64,000 nucleotides of DNA from Mesolinea sp964536465. Its GTDB lineage: Bacteria > Chloroflexota > Anaerolineae > Anaerolineales > Anaerolineaceae. A program made the translations under genes and the position numbers. The stretch lies in NCBI GenBank assembly GCA_964536465.1, contig CAZHXQ010000001.1, positions 1 through 64,000 on the forward strand, in the 5' to 3' direction. How positions within the stretch are numbered: the stretch's first letter is position 1; each line of letters opens with the position of its first letter. Shown here one piece after another: positions 25,631-34,214 of this stretch. The notes beneath the pieces are model-generated. The model saw only the letters and a list, made by a program, of their open reading frames with translations, had not been told where the DNA came from and did no database searches.

Positions 25631-26440
25631 TCAAGGGCTTGTTATTGCCTGTCCGTTCTGCGTACAATACGGGAGGGCATTATACCCCTGCATCAGGAGC
25701 TCGTGCAGAATTAATTCCAGAGCCTCAACTGTATTCTCACGATCAAGACCGCCATCGTGCATCAAAACCACCTTATCGGGCTCGAGGACCTCTCGCAGGT
25801 GGCTCAAAATAACTTCGGGCTCCAGACCCGTCCAGTCTTTGGTGTCAATATTCCACATGGAGACCTCATATCCCATGGCCTCAGCATTTGCGGTGAGCAA
25901 GGGGGACTTCCTGCCATAGGGAGGGCGCATACAGTGGCCGAGCTGTTTTGCCAGCTCCTGGTCGCCTTCCATTGCGGCGATGATTGCCATCTCGGTGTCG
26001 TGTACTTCAGCGTAAAAGTATGAGTAACCCGCCGCTGAAAGATCGTAGTGGTTGAAGCCATGAACCCCAATGGTTTGACCGCGGCGTGCAATCTCGCGGA
26101 CAACTTCAGGATGGCTGACCACATTGTAGCCAATCATGTAAAAAGTAGCATTGGCCTGGTATCGCTCCAATAGTGTCAGGATTTGAGTGGTCCAGATTGG
26201 ATCGGGTCCATCGTCAAAAGTGAGGAAAACAACTTTCTCGGGCTCCTCCACTGGCTGGTTGTTCACGGGCAAATCCTCATCAGGCTGACTCAGCCATCCC
26301 TGAACCATTTCTGATAAGTCAGCGGAATCGACGTTGGTGTGTACTAATGACTTAGCGCTGACCGCTGGCAGCTGTTGTGAGATCAGCATAAAAGTTATGC
26401 TGAAGCAGAAAAAGAATGGCAGCCACCTGGTAATTCTCAT
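25631..26440 (-). CDS. Secreted polysaccharide deacetylase (NodB domain)
   Basis: 269 residues with an N-terminal signal peptide or anchor (about 1-29) and a NodB domain from about residue 70: motif 1 TFDDGPD, motif 2 GVHGFNHYDLS, motif 3 RPPYGR and motif 5 VVLMHDGG. These residues form the metal-dependent active site that removes acetyl groups from peptidoglycan, chitin or other glycans. It ends in a minus-strand unit below the BNR-like lipoprotein, 33 nt away, so the two may be co-transcribed. Confidence 0.9.
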   Translation of the reverse strand: MRITRWLPFFFCFSITFMLISQQLPAVSAKSLVHTNVDSADLSEMVQGWLSQPDEDLPVNNQPVEEPEKVVFLTFDDGPDPIWTTQILTLLERYQANATFYMIGYNVVSHPEVVREIARRGQTIGVHGFNHYDLSAAGYSYFYAEVHDTEMAIIAAMEGDQELAKQLGHCMRPPYGRKSPLLTANAEAMGYEVSMWNIDTKDWTGLEPEVILSHLREVLEPDKVVLMHDGGLDRENTVEALELILHELLMQGYNALPYCTQNGQAITSP

Positions 26441-26473
26441 ACAATTTAATCCTTCGCCTGAGCAGATAATAAC

Positions 26474-27652
26474 CTAATTTGAGCCTGTTTCAAAAATGGT
26501 CCCGGGCATCGGCTGCCAGGAAAGTCCATTGTTGGCAGTCATAAAAACGCGATTTTCCAAAAGCGAGTCTGGTGTGATTGTGGTGGTCAGGAAGCCGATA
26601 TCAGCGTTGATCATATTCAACCAGATGGGAATCAGGCCAGAGGGAAGCCCTGACGAGACATCCTGCCAGGTCAAACCCCCGTCTGAAGTCTGCAGCATCT
26701 TACCGTTACCGTATGCCAGTCCACTGGTCAGGCTGCCATAATCAACAAATTCGATGTTTTCAAGCGTGGACAGATAGCTAAAATTCTCTCCGGCGTTGGT
26801 TGAAACACAGAAATGTGTGCCCATTTGTCCATTCTCAAGGTAAGCTCGAACCGGCACGATTAGATTCTGGGTGCCTATTTTGATGATATCCATAGGATCC
26901 AGCTCCGAACTATCCGCATTGGGCAGCCCTTCACAGCTCAACTGGTTCCAGGAAGAGCCCCCGTTTACTGACCGAAATAAATAAAGTGAACCCGGCATAG
27001 GGCGGCTACCACCAACCAGAGCAATATTCTCTCCCAGAAGAGCCAAGTAGCTTTTGATTCCGGAAGCGGGCAGACCATGGTTATCCGGGCTCGAGGGGTC
27101 GTGTTCGAAAGTTTTTGTCCAGGTTGCCCCGCCATCAGCAGTTATATAAATACTAACATAATGTGAACCGGCTCCAACTCCCAGGTCAGACACGATCATG
27201 CCCTCCTGGTAGCTGCTGAAGGCTATGTTGCCACAGGCAAACTCTAACACATTGCTTGACCAAGTGCGCCCGCCATCGCTTGTAGCATACAACATGCCGG
27301 GAGATTCAATCTGCGACTGACAGACCCAGCCCAGACTACCATTAGGAAAGGCAACAAAAATTGTGCCGCTTTGACCTGGGCTGTCCAAGCCCTCTGGCGT
27401 GACATCAAGCCAGTGTTCCCCAAAATTAACCGTGTTGTAAATTTTGGTTTGGTTTAAATTGGTCGCCCAGCCCTTACCTCCGACAAATATTTCGGTCCTG
27501 GTAATGGGCGAGAGATACATGGGCGTGCTTGTCGGCACCTGCACGGACGTGGGTGAGGCCAGCTCGGAGGAAGTTGGCGTTTGCGCGCTTTGAATGCATC
27601 CGGAGAGCACAAGCGCGAAGATAAGAGACATGGCCAATAAAGGTTTTTTCAT
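26474..27652 (-). CDS. BNR-repeat (YCF48/sialidase-like propeller) lipoprotein
   Basis: About 392 residues. The open frame extends up to 27886, but ATG 27652 has a perfect GGAGGTG site and begins a lipoprotein signal peptide with lipobox L-V-L-S-G-C, so I start there. A Thr/Ser/Pro-rich linker follows, then repeated S-x-D-G-G-x-T-W motifs (ATSDGGRTW, TADGGATW, SVNGGSSW, TSDGGLTW, TANNGLSW), typical of a beta-propeller related to HCF136/YCF48 and BNR proteins. It is anchored outside the membrane; the ligand is unknown. Confidence 0.82.
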   Translation of the reverse strand: MKKPLLAMSLIFALVLSGCIQSAQTPTSSELASPTSVQVPTSTPMYLSPITRTEIFVGGKGWATNLNQTKIYNTVNFGEHWLDVTPEGLDSPGQSGTIFVAFPNGSLGWVCQSQIESPGMLYATSDGGRTWSSNVLEFACGNIAFSSYQEGMIVSDLGVGAGSHYVSIYITADGGATWTKTFEHDPSSPDNHGLPASGIKSYLALLGENIALVGGSRPMPGSLYLFRSVNGGSSWNQLSCEGLPNADSSELDPMDIIKIGTQNLIVPVRAYLENGQMGTHFCVSTNAGENFSYLSTLENIEFVDYGSLTSGLAYGNGKMLQTSDGGLTWQDVSSGLPSGLIPIWLNMINADIGFLTTTITPDSLLENRVFMTANNGLSWQPMPGTIFETGSN

Positions 27653-27870
27653 AAAACACCTCCAGGGTGTAATTGTCAACTGCAAGGCTGCATTTTCCAT
27701 GCCCGGATTATGGTTTCCTCCGGTAAAAAAAGCCTTGCTGCAAAACAGTCTGCTGACATCGATTCGGTAGTAACTAAATCTACTCGAAAGACCTACACCA
27801 TTGTACTTGAGGATAAGAGCACCACTCACCTTATCACAAAACCTTTCTAAATAGCAGGCGGCAGCAATAA

Positions 27871-27886
27871 GTTTCACGTGAAACAT
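27871..27886. promoter_or_regulatory. parS-like ParB binding site 1
   Basis: AGTTTCACGTGAAACA matches the bacterial parS consensus TGTTNCACGTGAAACA at 15 of 16 positions and is palindromic in its core. Confidence 0.75.
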
Positions 27887-27941
27887 GGAGTTGGAAACAT
27901 ACCGATTGCTTGTCTGAGGATAGTTATAAATATGCCAGCGT

Positions 27942-27957
27942 GTTTCACGTGAAACAT
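27942..27957. promoter_or_regulatory. parS ParB binding site 2 (perfect consensus)
   Basis: TGTTTCACGTGAAACA is a perfect 16-bp palindrome and an exact parS match. It lies 71 bp from site 1. No parA or parB gene is nearby. Confidence 0.85.
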
Positions 27958-28469
27958 TTATTCATGTTTTAGTGTGAATTCTTGTTAAAGACGCCAGTAG
28001 AAAGACCCAGATAAATAGGAGAGCTCGCGTTGAGTTGTAGACTGGGTAAATCATTCCACCGTAACAACAAAAGAGAAACCCAGATCCTTTTAAATTGATG
28101 GAGCAAAAATTTGATGATCTACGTTTCAAAGAAGGGCATCTTGATCTCGCGTCTTGAACCGAAATGGTTCCGATCAATAGGCAATATTGCTGGCTGGTTA
28201 ATTTTCAATCGGCTTTTTTCCTGTTCACCTCTGTTCAGATTAATACGCCGAGCTGAACCCTTTACAGGGGGGACTGTCCGGTTTGACAAATCGAGCCGTA
28301 AAACACTTTGCTAAAACTCTTATTTTGGGTAAGACTGCTTAGTCCGACTGGCAAGACTGAGGGCTACGAGATTTCTCTACGGATTATTGTCGCCAATAGC
28401 GAGGAGCCCGAGGCTGTGAGTCGGCTAATCGTTGATACAATTAGGAAACGATCTTGAAAGGAGATTGCT

Positions 28470-28808
28470 ATGAAAAAAACCCTTTTCTACGCTATGAACG
28501 GTGAAAAAATGTGTTTCCAGCACGTGCTCCTTAACGCGCTTGACCTCAAAGATGATGGCGGCCAGGTTAAGATTATCTTTGAAGGTTCTTCGGTCAAGCT
28601 GCCAGCACAACTAGCCAGCGAAGGCAATAAACTCTACCAGAAAGCGCTCGAGGCGGACCTGATCGCCGGGATTTGCCTGGCATGCTCCCACGCCTTAGGC
28701 GTTTATGAAGCCAACGCAGCTCTGGGACTGCCAATGTTGGATGATATGAATGGGCATGCTGGTATGCGCGCCTATATCGCCGATGGCTGGGAAGTTGTCA
28801 GCATGTGA
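28470..28808 (+). CDS. DsrE-family protein
   Basis: 112 residues resembling small DsrE/DsrF-fold cytoplasmic proteins: M-K-K-T-L-F-Y-A-M-N-G start, the segment K-I-I-F-E-G, and a Cys pair in G-I-C-L-A-C-S-H-A that could be the sulfur-carrying site. A strong AAAGGAG site precedes ATG 28470. It stands alone. A link to sulfur transfer is inference from the fold. Confidence 0.8.
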   Translation: MKKTLFYAMNGEKMCFQHVLLNALDLKDDGGQVKIIFEGSSVKLPAQLASEGNKLYQKALEADLIAGICLACSHALGVYEANAALGLPMLDDMNGHAGMRAYIADGWEVVSM

Positions 28809-29230
28809 TCCGTACTCCCGAGAAATCGGAATTCAGTCTGAATCTTTGATTTTGACTAAGGGCTCCATCGAGGTGATAATGGAATCGACCCTGATTTATT
28901 TGGGATTTCATGTCAGGGGATAGCTTTCAGGTCTGTTAACTGTTGCTGCGGTACAGGACGAGTTCACAAAGGCATAGTGCAATCCTACTGTGGTAAATAA
29001 AACATTTTCTCGTGAAAGTTAATTTATTTTTTGCTTCTATTGGTCTGACTTTCCCAGTAACCCTGGTGAGTTCACAAACGAGCCATCAGCTAAAGGTTAC
29101 AAGTCCACCGCTGAAATTCGGCCATTTTTATCCAAAGAGGGTAGACAGGTTGTTATCGGATAGAGGTGCAGTCGTGATCCAGACGGATAATTTGGATTTC
29201 TATTTTGGAACTGCTGGTTAAAAGAAAAAG
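28809..29230. other. Intergenic region without recognised gene
   Basis: The frame at 29012-29221 has no ribosome site and no recognisable protein features. The 11-mer GAGTTCACAAA occurs twice about 107 bp apart (near 28965 and 29070). I see nothing else here. Confidence 0.5.
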
Positions 29231-29303
29231 TGTCCTCGGCGCGAGTCGAACGCGCAACCGTCTGCTCCGCAAGCAGGTGCTCTATCCATTAAGCTACGAG
29301 GAC
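29231..29303 (-). tRNA. tRNA-Arg (anticodon GCG)
   Basis: A 73-nt cloverleaf reads on the minus strand: acceptor GTCCTCG / CGAGGAC, D-arm GCTT / GAGC, anticodon stem CCTGC / GCAGA (one C-A mismatch at the end), loop TTGCGGA giving anticodon GCG, T-arm GCGCG-TTCGACT-CGCGC. The 3' CCA is not encoded. It decodes CGC and CGU. Confidence 0.93.
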
Positions 29304-29322
29304 TTTTTTTGTAAGGATGGTT

Positions 29323-29351
29323 ATTCTAACCTCAATTCAAATTGTGGTCAA
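29323..29351 (-). promoter_or_regulatory. Promoter of the tRNA-Arg gene
   Basis: On the minus strand TTGACC (29346-29351) and TAGAAT (29323-29328) are 17 bp apart and place the start site about 12 nt before the tRNA. Confidence 0.7.
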
Positions 29352-29757
29352 GGGAAAAATGAGCCTCAGGCCTTCGTCTCGCGTTGGTGGAATGGTACCT
29401 ACCAAAGAAAAGTAAGCCACTAACAGTTGTAATTCAAGGCATTATGAGTGCGCATAGGTATAATTTAACTGTGAGACGCTACCTTTTTGTCGTGATTTAG
29501 CAAATATGAAGTTTTCGTTTCTTTCTTTATTCAACTGTCATACCCGGCGGAAATAATACGTTGAGCAAGCTGATTTAATCTAAGTAATTCTTCACGATTG
29601 CGCTGGGAGTCGCCCATGCTAAAAGATAGCGAAACTATACATTGACTCCAGCTCTTGCTATAACGAAAAACGATCTCAATCCGTTCTTTCTCGTTTATAC
29701 TCTAAGGGTAAGCTTTGCCGTCGCTCCCCCAACTCAAAGACGGAAAAGGAGGAAGCT
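29352..29757. other. Leader region upstream of iorA
   Basis: No gene is credible here. TATACT at 29696-29701 could be a -10 for iorA, but no matching -35 is seen. The region ends in the strong AAGGAGG site of iorA. Confidence 0.4.
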
Positions 29758-31539
29758 TTGAAACAACTCATCACAGGCGATGAAGCCATCGCCCGCGGTG
29801 CCTGGGAAGCTGGCGTTCGTTTCGCAGCTGCCTATCCAGGCACACCCAGCACTGAAATCCTCGAAACCATCGCAACTTACCCAGAAATCCACTCGGAGTG
29901 GGCGCCCAACGAGAAAACCGCCCTTGAATCGGTTATGGGCGCTTCCATCGCTGGTGCTCGCTCGCTGGCAGCCATGAAACACGTCGGTCTCAACGTCGCC
30001 GCTGACCCCTTTTTCACTTTCGCTTATATTGGTGTAAATGCCGGTTCGGTGGTGGTCACCGCGGATGAACCCGGGCAGTTTTCCTCTCAAAACGAGCAGG
30101 ATAACCGTAACTATGCTAAAGCAGCCATGACACCGATGTTTGAGCCTTCCGACAGCCAGGAATGCAAAGATATGCTCATCGAGGCTTTCGAAATCAGCGA
30201 AAAGCATGACATTCCCGTGCTCATGCGCATGACCACGCGCGTCTGCCACTCCAAAAGCATGGTCGAACTGGGTGAGCGCCGCGAGGTGCCGCTGCAGCCC
30301 TATGTTAAAAACATTAAAAAGTATGTCGCTGTGCCTGCCAACGCCCGTCCGATGAAGGTTAAGATCCAGCAAAACCGGGAACTTTTAAAAGAATACAGCA
30401 ACAACTGTCCCTGGAACCGTGTTGAGTACGGTGACACCAAAATGGGTGTTATTTGCTCGGGAGATTGCTACCTTTACGCCCGCGAGGTCTTTGGCGACGG
30501 TGCTTCCTACCTCAAGTTAGGCTTCACCAATCCCTTGCCTGACCAGATGATACAGAATTTCGCTTCTAAAGTTGATCAGGTTTATATTATTGAAGAAAAC
30601 GATCCCTATATCGAACAGCATGTTCGTGCTCTGGGCATAGAGTGTTTCGGTAAAGACATTTTTCCGCTTAACGGCGAGATGACCCCCGAAGTCATCCGCA
30701 GAGTTATTTTTGGTCAAGACTACCCTGTTGATGAGCAATTACAGGCAGCGATCGTCGCCAGACCGCCCACTTTGTGTGCCGGATGTCCCCACCGCGGATT
30801 CTTTTATGAATTGGGTCGGCGTAAAAAAGTGATGGTCTCGGGTGATATCGGCTGTTATACCCTGGCATCTGGCGCGCCTTATAACGCCATGGAAACCACC
30901 GTCTGCATGGGCGCAAGTATCAGCCTCGGTCACGGCGCGCAACAAATTTTCGACACAATCGAAGGCGATAAGCCTCGCGTGGTCTCCGTGATTGGCGACT
31001 CTACCTTCTTCCATTCGGGAATCAACTCGCTGCTGGACGCGGTTTACAACCGCAGCAATCTCATCACCGTCGTGCTCGATAACCGCATCACCGCCATGAC
31101 CGGTCAGCAGGAAAACCCTGGTTCAGGCTACACCATTGCTCGCGAAATGACCGAAGCTGTCAACATTGAAACGCTTACCCGGGCCATGGGTATCAAAAAT
31201 GTACGCACCATCAACCCAAACAAGCTCGACCAAGTCAAAGAGGCTCTCGATTGGGCGCTTGGCATGCAGGAGCCCACAGTAATCATCACCCGCTGGCCTT
31301 GCGCGCTCAAGAAACAATCCCCATGGGACCTGGAAGAATTCGAAAATGCCTTTACCGAAACCTATTTTGTGGACGAATTGGTCTGTATCGGCTGCCGAAA
31401 GTGCACCAAAACAGGTTGTCCGGCGGTGGTCTTCCAGTTTGACAAGAAAAAGTCGTCCATCGACCCCGATAAATGTGTTGGCTGCAGCGTCTGTGCCCAG
31501 GTTTGTCCGGTGCAGGCTATCCAGAAAGTGGAGGCGTAG
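29758..31539 (+). CDS. iorA: Indolepyruvate:ferredoxin oxidoreductase alpha subunit
   Basis: 593 residues: N-terminal pyruvate-oxidoreductase domain (G-D-E-A-I-A-R-G-A, A-Y-P-G-T-P-S-T-E), a TPP-binding domain (about 330-510, with V-S-V-I-G-D-S-T-F-F-H-S-G) and a C-terminal ferredoxin domain with two 4Fe-4S motifs (CIGCRKCTKTGCP and CVGCSVCAQVCP). It oxidises aryl 2-oxo acids from aromatic amino acids to acyl-CoA and reduces ferredoxin, a typical step in anaerobic peptide fermentation. Start is TTG with AAGGAGG 7 nt upstream. iorB follows directly. Confidence 0.95.
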   Translation: MKQLITGDEAIARGAWEAGVRFAAAYPGTPSTEILETIATYPEIHSEWAPNEKTALESVMGASIAGARSLAAMKHVGLNVAADPFFTFAYIGVNAGSVVVTADEPGQFSSQNEQDNRNYAKAAMTPMFEPSDSQECKDMLIEAFEISEKHDIPVLMRMTTRVCHSKSMVELGERREVPLQPYVKNIKKYVAVPANARPMKVKIQQNRELLKEYSNNCPWNRVEYGDTKMGVICSGDCYLYAREVFGDGASYLKLGFTNPLPDQMIQNFASKVDQVYIIEENDPYIEQHVRALGIECFGKDIFPLNGEMTPEVIRRVIFGQDYPVDEQLQAAIVARPPTLCAGCPHRGFFYELGRRKKVMVSGDIGCYTLASGAPYNAMETTVCMGASISLGHGAQQIFDTIEGDKPRVVSVIGDSTFFHSGINSLLDAVYNRSNLITVVLDNRITAMTGQQENPGSGYTIAREMTEAVNIETLTRAMGIKNVRTINPNKLDQVKEALDWALGMQEPTVIITRWPCALKKQSPWDLEEFENAFTETYFVDELVCIGCRKCTKTGCPAVVFQFDKKKSSIDPDKCVGCSVCAQVCPVQAIQKVEA

Positions 31540-32121
31540 ATGAGCACAAAAAACATTTTGCTAACGGGTGTAGGTGGCCAGGGAACAATTTTAGCCAGCA
31601 AGCTGCTGACCAATGGTCTGATCGAAGCCGGTTACGATGTAAAAATGAGCGAAGTTCACGGCATGTCGCAGCGCGAAGGACCCGTTCTGACCCATGTTCG
31701 TTATGGCGAAAGAGTCTACTCCCCCATTGTCGAGAAGCGCAAAGCGGATTTAATCGTTGGTTTTGAAGAGCTGGAAGTGCTGCGCAATCTCGATTACCTG
31801 CGTGGCGATGGAGAGGGCATTGTCATCTTCAACTGCGTACGCGTTAATCCCATTGGCGTACAGATGGGCAAGGATAAATACCCGACCAATGGTGAGGAGC
31901 TCATCCGTGCGAGAGCCGGGAAGTTGATCGCGCTGGATGGTCAGGCGAAAGCACGTGAACTGGGCAACCCGCGGGTGATCAACATCATCCTGTTGGGTGT
32001 GCTTATCCGCGAATTGGGTTTGCAGGAGATCGACTGGAATCGCATCATTGCTGAGAATATCAAAGAAAAATATATTCCTCTCAACCAGCAAGCACTGCAG
32101 GCAGGTCTGAATCTGGAATAA
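31540..32121 (+). CDS. iorB: Indolepyruvate:ferredoxin oxidoreductase beta subunit
   Basis: 193 residues of the gamma-type oxidoreductase domain, with the opening L-T-G-V-G-G-Q-G-T-I-L-A-S-K-L-L and the segment M-S-E-V-H-G-M-S-Q-R-E-G-P-V that are typical of IorB. The ATG touches the stop of iorA, so the subunits are made together. No terminator is evident after it. Confidence 0.95.
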   Translation: MSTKNILLTGVGGQGTILASKLLTNGLIEAGYDVKMSEVHGMSQREGPVLTHVRYGERVYSPIVEKRKADLIVGFEELEVLRNLDYLRGDGEGIVIFNCVRVNPIGVQMGKDKYPTNGEELIRARAGKLIALDGQAKARELGNPRVINIILLGVLIRELGLQEIDWNRIIAENIKEKYIPLNQQALQAGLNLE

Positions 32122-32235
32122 TTAACAAAAAAGTGAATGGCGGGCTCGAACCCACTCTCAAATTTATTAAATTTTGGAAGAGGCTTAAGCATCATAAATT
32201 TCTTTTTGCTTTGCTGCATACGATTTTTGTCTGAA

Positions 32236-32266
32236 TTGCACTTTTAAAAGGTCTTTCCGCTATAAA
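32236..32266 (+). promoter_or_regulatory. Possible promoter of the AT-rich orphan gene
   Basis: TTGCAC at 32236-32241 and TATAAA at 32261-32266 (19-bp spacer); a perfect TATAAT at 32273-32278 is an alternative -10. The surrounding sequence is very AT-rich, so chance matches are likely. Confidence 0.35.
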
Positions 32267-32306
32267 TTATTTTATAATAGACAAACAATTACGGGAGATT
32301 TTCATT

Positions 32307-33605
32307 GTGGAGTACTTATGGATAATACTGATCGCAGTTTTGTTATTTTTCGTTCTAGGCATCCTTTTCATAGTAAGTAGAAGAAAAATGAGTAGCCCAA
32401 CTAATGGGATCCAAATCACTCAGGAGACTGTGCCAAGCGTCCCAGAACCACTAGCGTTAATTAACAAAGAGGACTTTCAATCAATCATACATATCGAGCA
32501 ATTACCTATAACAACAGTCTTGGATGAAAAGAAACTCTTTAAAATATCAGACAAAACAGTAATTGCACGAATTTCCCAGACGTTGCCTGTGTCAGCAAAT
32601 TTAGCAGCAAATACTACAATGCAAAACTTTACTCAGGCGTTGAATGAGCAAAATATTTACAAAGCCATAATCCCCTCAGGTGCACATTTAGTAAATCCAA
32701 CAAAAAATGGTGTTCAATACGGTTTTTTTGATAGTTCCGCGAAGAGCGGGCATGTGGCATGGGAAAAAGTTGATGTGACAAAAATGCAGCGCGTACAATC
32801 CCTCCAACTTGGGATGGCTAATGTGATGACTGTGGCTTCCATGGTTGTTGGGCAATATTATATGTCGGTTATCAACTCCAAATTGGAAAATATGACGAAA
32901 AACATCGAGAAAATAGGAGATTTTCAGGAAAAAGAATTTCAAAGCCGAATATTATCCTTAACAACTAGTGTTGAAGAGGTCTCACAATTCAGTGCGGAAA
33001 TCCTGGAGGATAACGACCAAGGAAGAGATAAACTAGACACACTCGAAAATTTGAAAAAAACAACTACTGAATTGCTTGGACAGGTAAATCTCACGATAAA
33101 TGCCTTAAATAACACGAATCCTAAACCAAAATACAAAGATTATTTGTCAATTATTGACGATTTCCAAAAGTTGTCTGTATACCAGGAAGTCTTGGTCAAT
33201 GCACTTGCAGAAATCAGCAAACTGATTTATTTGTTGGGAAAAGGTGTGATTTCAATAGAACATAGCCACTACTCCTACAAAAAATATCTTGGTATGTCCT
33301 CGGCAACACGAGTTAGTCTATGCGAATGGCATGACAATCAGAATAAAAAATTTGGTATTAATGTAGACCTGGAATGGAAAAAAAGAAGTGGTTTAAAAAA
33401 GATTGTAATGCAGCCTTGGATTTACTTTGACGATAAGAAAATGTTTGAAGATGTCCCAAAGAGTCTTGTTCATAAAATAAATCACCAAACAAAGGAACTA
33501 CCTGTTTGGGACTCAGAAGCAAAGGATTTCTATAACGAGCCTGTCGTTATTGTGATCAAAGATGGTCAATACTACTATCTGACTGAACCTGATAATTCTA
33601 ATTAG
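32307..33605 (+). CDS. AT-rich orphan membrane-anchored coiled-coil protein
   Basis: 432 residues. One N-terminal membrane helix (about 4-24) with a positively charged exit (SRRKMSS), then a cytoplasmic part that includes a helical, coiled-coil-like stretch (about 195-300) and a C-terminal region rich in Lys, Tyr and Trp. A hydrophobic patch near residue 170 (V-M-T-V-A-S-M-V-V-G) could be membrane-associated. Codon use is strongly AT-biased compared with all neighbours, which points to horizontal transfer. Start is GTG 32307 behind GGGAG. No family recognised. Confidence 0.75.
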   Translation: MEYLWIILIAVLLFFVLGILFIVSRRKMSSPTNGIQITQETVPSVPEPLALINKEDFQSIIHIEQLPITTVLDEKKLFKISDKTVIARISQTLPVSANLAANTTMQNFTQALNEQNIYKAIIPSGAHLVNPTKNGVQYGFFDSSAKSGHVAWEKVDVTKMQRVQSLQLGMANVMTVASMVVGQYYMSVINSKLENMTKNIEKIGDFQEKEFQSRILSLTTSVEEVSQFSAEILEDNDQGRDKLDTLENLKKTTTELLGQVNLTINALNNTNPKPKYKDYLSIIDDFQKLSVYQEVLVNALAEISKLIYLLGKGVISIEHSHYSYKKYLGMSSATRVSLCEWHDNQNKKFGINVDLEWKKRSGLKKIVMQPWIYFDDKKMFEDVPKSLVHKINHQTKELPVWDSEAKDFYNEPVVIVIKDGQYYYLTEPDNSN

Positions 33606-33636
33606 TAGGAATATAAATTCCCGACTTACTCCTAAT

Positions 33637-33664
33637 TTGACATCCGTACCATTTTGCTTATAAT
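33637..33664 (+). promoter_or_regulatory. Near-consensus promoter of the surface-glycan operon
   Basis: TTGACA (33637-33642) and TATAAT (33659-33664) are both perfect, with a 16-bp spacer. The predicted start near 33671 leaves only about 10 nt before ATG 33681. Confidence 0.8.
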
Positions 33665-33680
33665 TCAAAAACTGAATTAT
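33660..33680. promoter_or_regulatory. Palindromic operator overlapping the -10 and start site
   Basis: ATAATTCA and TGAATTAT are perfect 8-bp inverted arms with a 5-bp spacer. The palindrome covers most of the -10 and ends at the base before the regulator's ATG, the classic position for autorepression. Confidence 0.7.
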
Positions 33681-34214
33681 ATGGAAAACGAATTTACCAC
33701 CGAAGAATCCACTCGCGCGCTCGAGATGCTCACACACATCGAAGCCGACCCTGATATCAACCAGCTAACCCTGGCAAATGAGCTCGGGGTTGCCGTAGGT
33801 ACCATCAACTGGCATCTCAAACGCATGATTGCCAAGGGCTACATTAAGGTCAAGCGCGCTCAACGCAAAAAATTGCGCTATATCATCACGCCTGAAGGCA
33901 TCGCTTTGCGAGCAGCCCTGACTGTCGACTACATCAAAAACTCATTTGACCTCTATCGCCGCGTCCGCGAACGCACCAACCTCTGCCTCGAACGACTGCA
34001 AGAGACCGGTTATCAGAGCGTTTACGTGCCTGGTGAGGACGAGGTAGCCGAAGTTGTTCGTTTGACCTGTCTGGAGCAGGGTGTCACGCTTACAAACAAC
34101 CCACAAGACCCTCAAATCCATATTGAAGGTATTAAACTTGCACTACAATTACCAGAGGTTGCGCATGATTCCGCAGCCACTTTTAAAGACATACATCGAG
34201 GTGATCATGGATAA
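33681..34214 (+). CDS. Winged-helix transcriptional regulator at head of glycan operon
   Basis: 177 residues from ATG 33681. The N-terminal 75 residues form a winged helix (L-T-L-A-N-E-L-G-V-A-V-G-T-I-N-W-H-L-K-R-M as recognition region, then a basic wing K-V-K-R-A-Q-R-K-K-L-R-Y). The C-terminal 100 residues could sense a ligand or dimerise. It probably binds the palindrome at its own promoter and controls the operon. The last 8 bases overlap the fcl-like gene. An upstream TTG-type extension is possible but would cross the promoter. Confidence 0.85.
   Translation: MENEFTTEESTRALEMLTHIEADPDINQLTLANELGVAVGTINWHLKRMIAKGYIKVKRAQRKKLRYIITPEGIALRAALTVDYIKNSFDLYRRVRERTNLCLERLQETGYQSVYVPGEDEVAEVVRLTCLEQGVTLTNNPQDPQIHIEGIKLALQLPEVAHDSAATFKDIHRGDHG

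Larger units (their letters stand above)
27653..28469. other. Divergent intergenic region carrying parS sites
   Basis: This 817-bp region separates the minus-strand lipoprotein from the plus-strand DsrE-like gene. Apart from the two parS palindromes I see no convincing gene; short frames at 27962-28177 (minus) and 28111-28314 (plus) lack ribosome sites and family features. Confidence 0.6.

Noticed and set aside
27653..27886. N-terminal extension of the BNR lipoprotein (start at 27886)
   Set aside because: ATG 27652 has a perfect ribosome site and begins a lipoprotein signal peptide; the extension reads through a parS site.
28111..28314. Open frame in the parS region
   Set aside because: No start context and no protein-like features; the parS palindromes explain the conserved-looking part.
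29012..29221. Open frame of 69 codons upstream of the tRNA
   Set aside because: No ribosome site, no recognisable domain, and composition of non-coding sequence.
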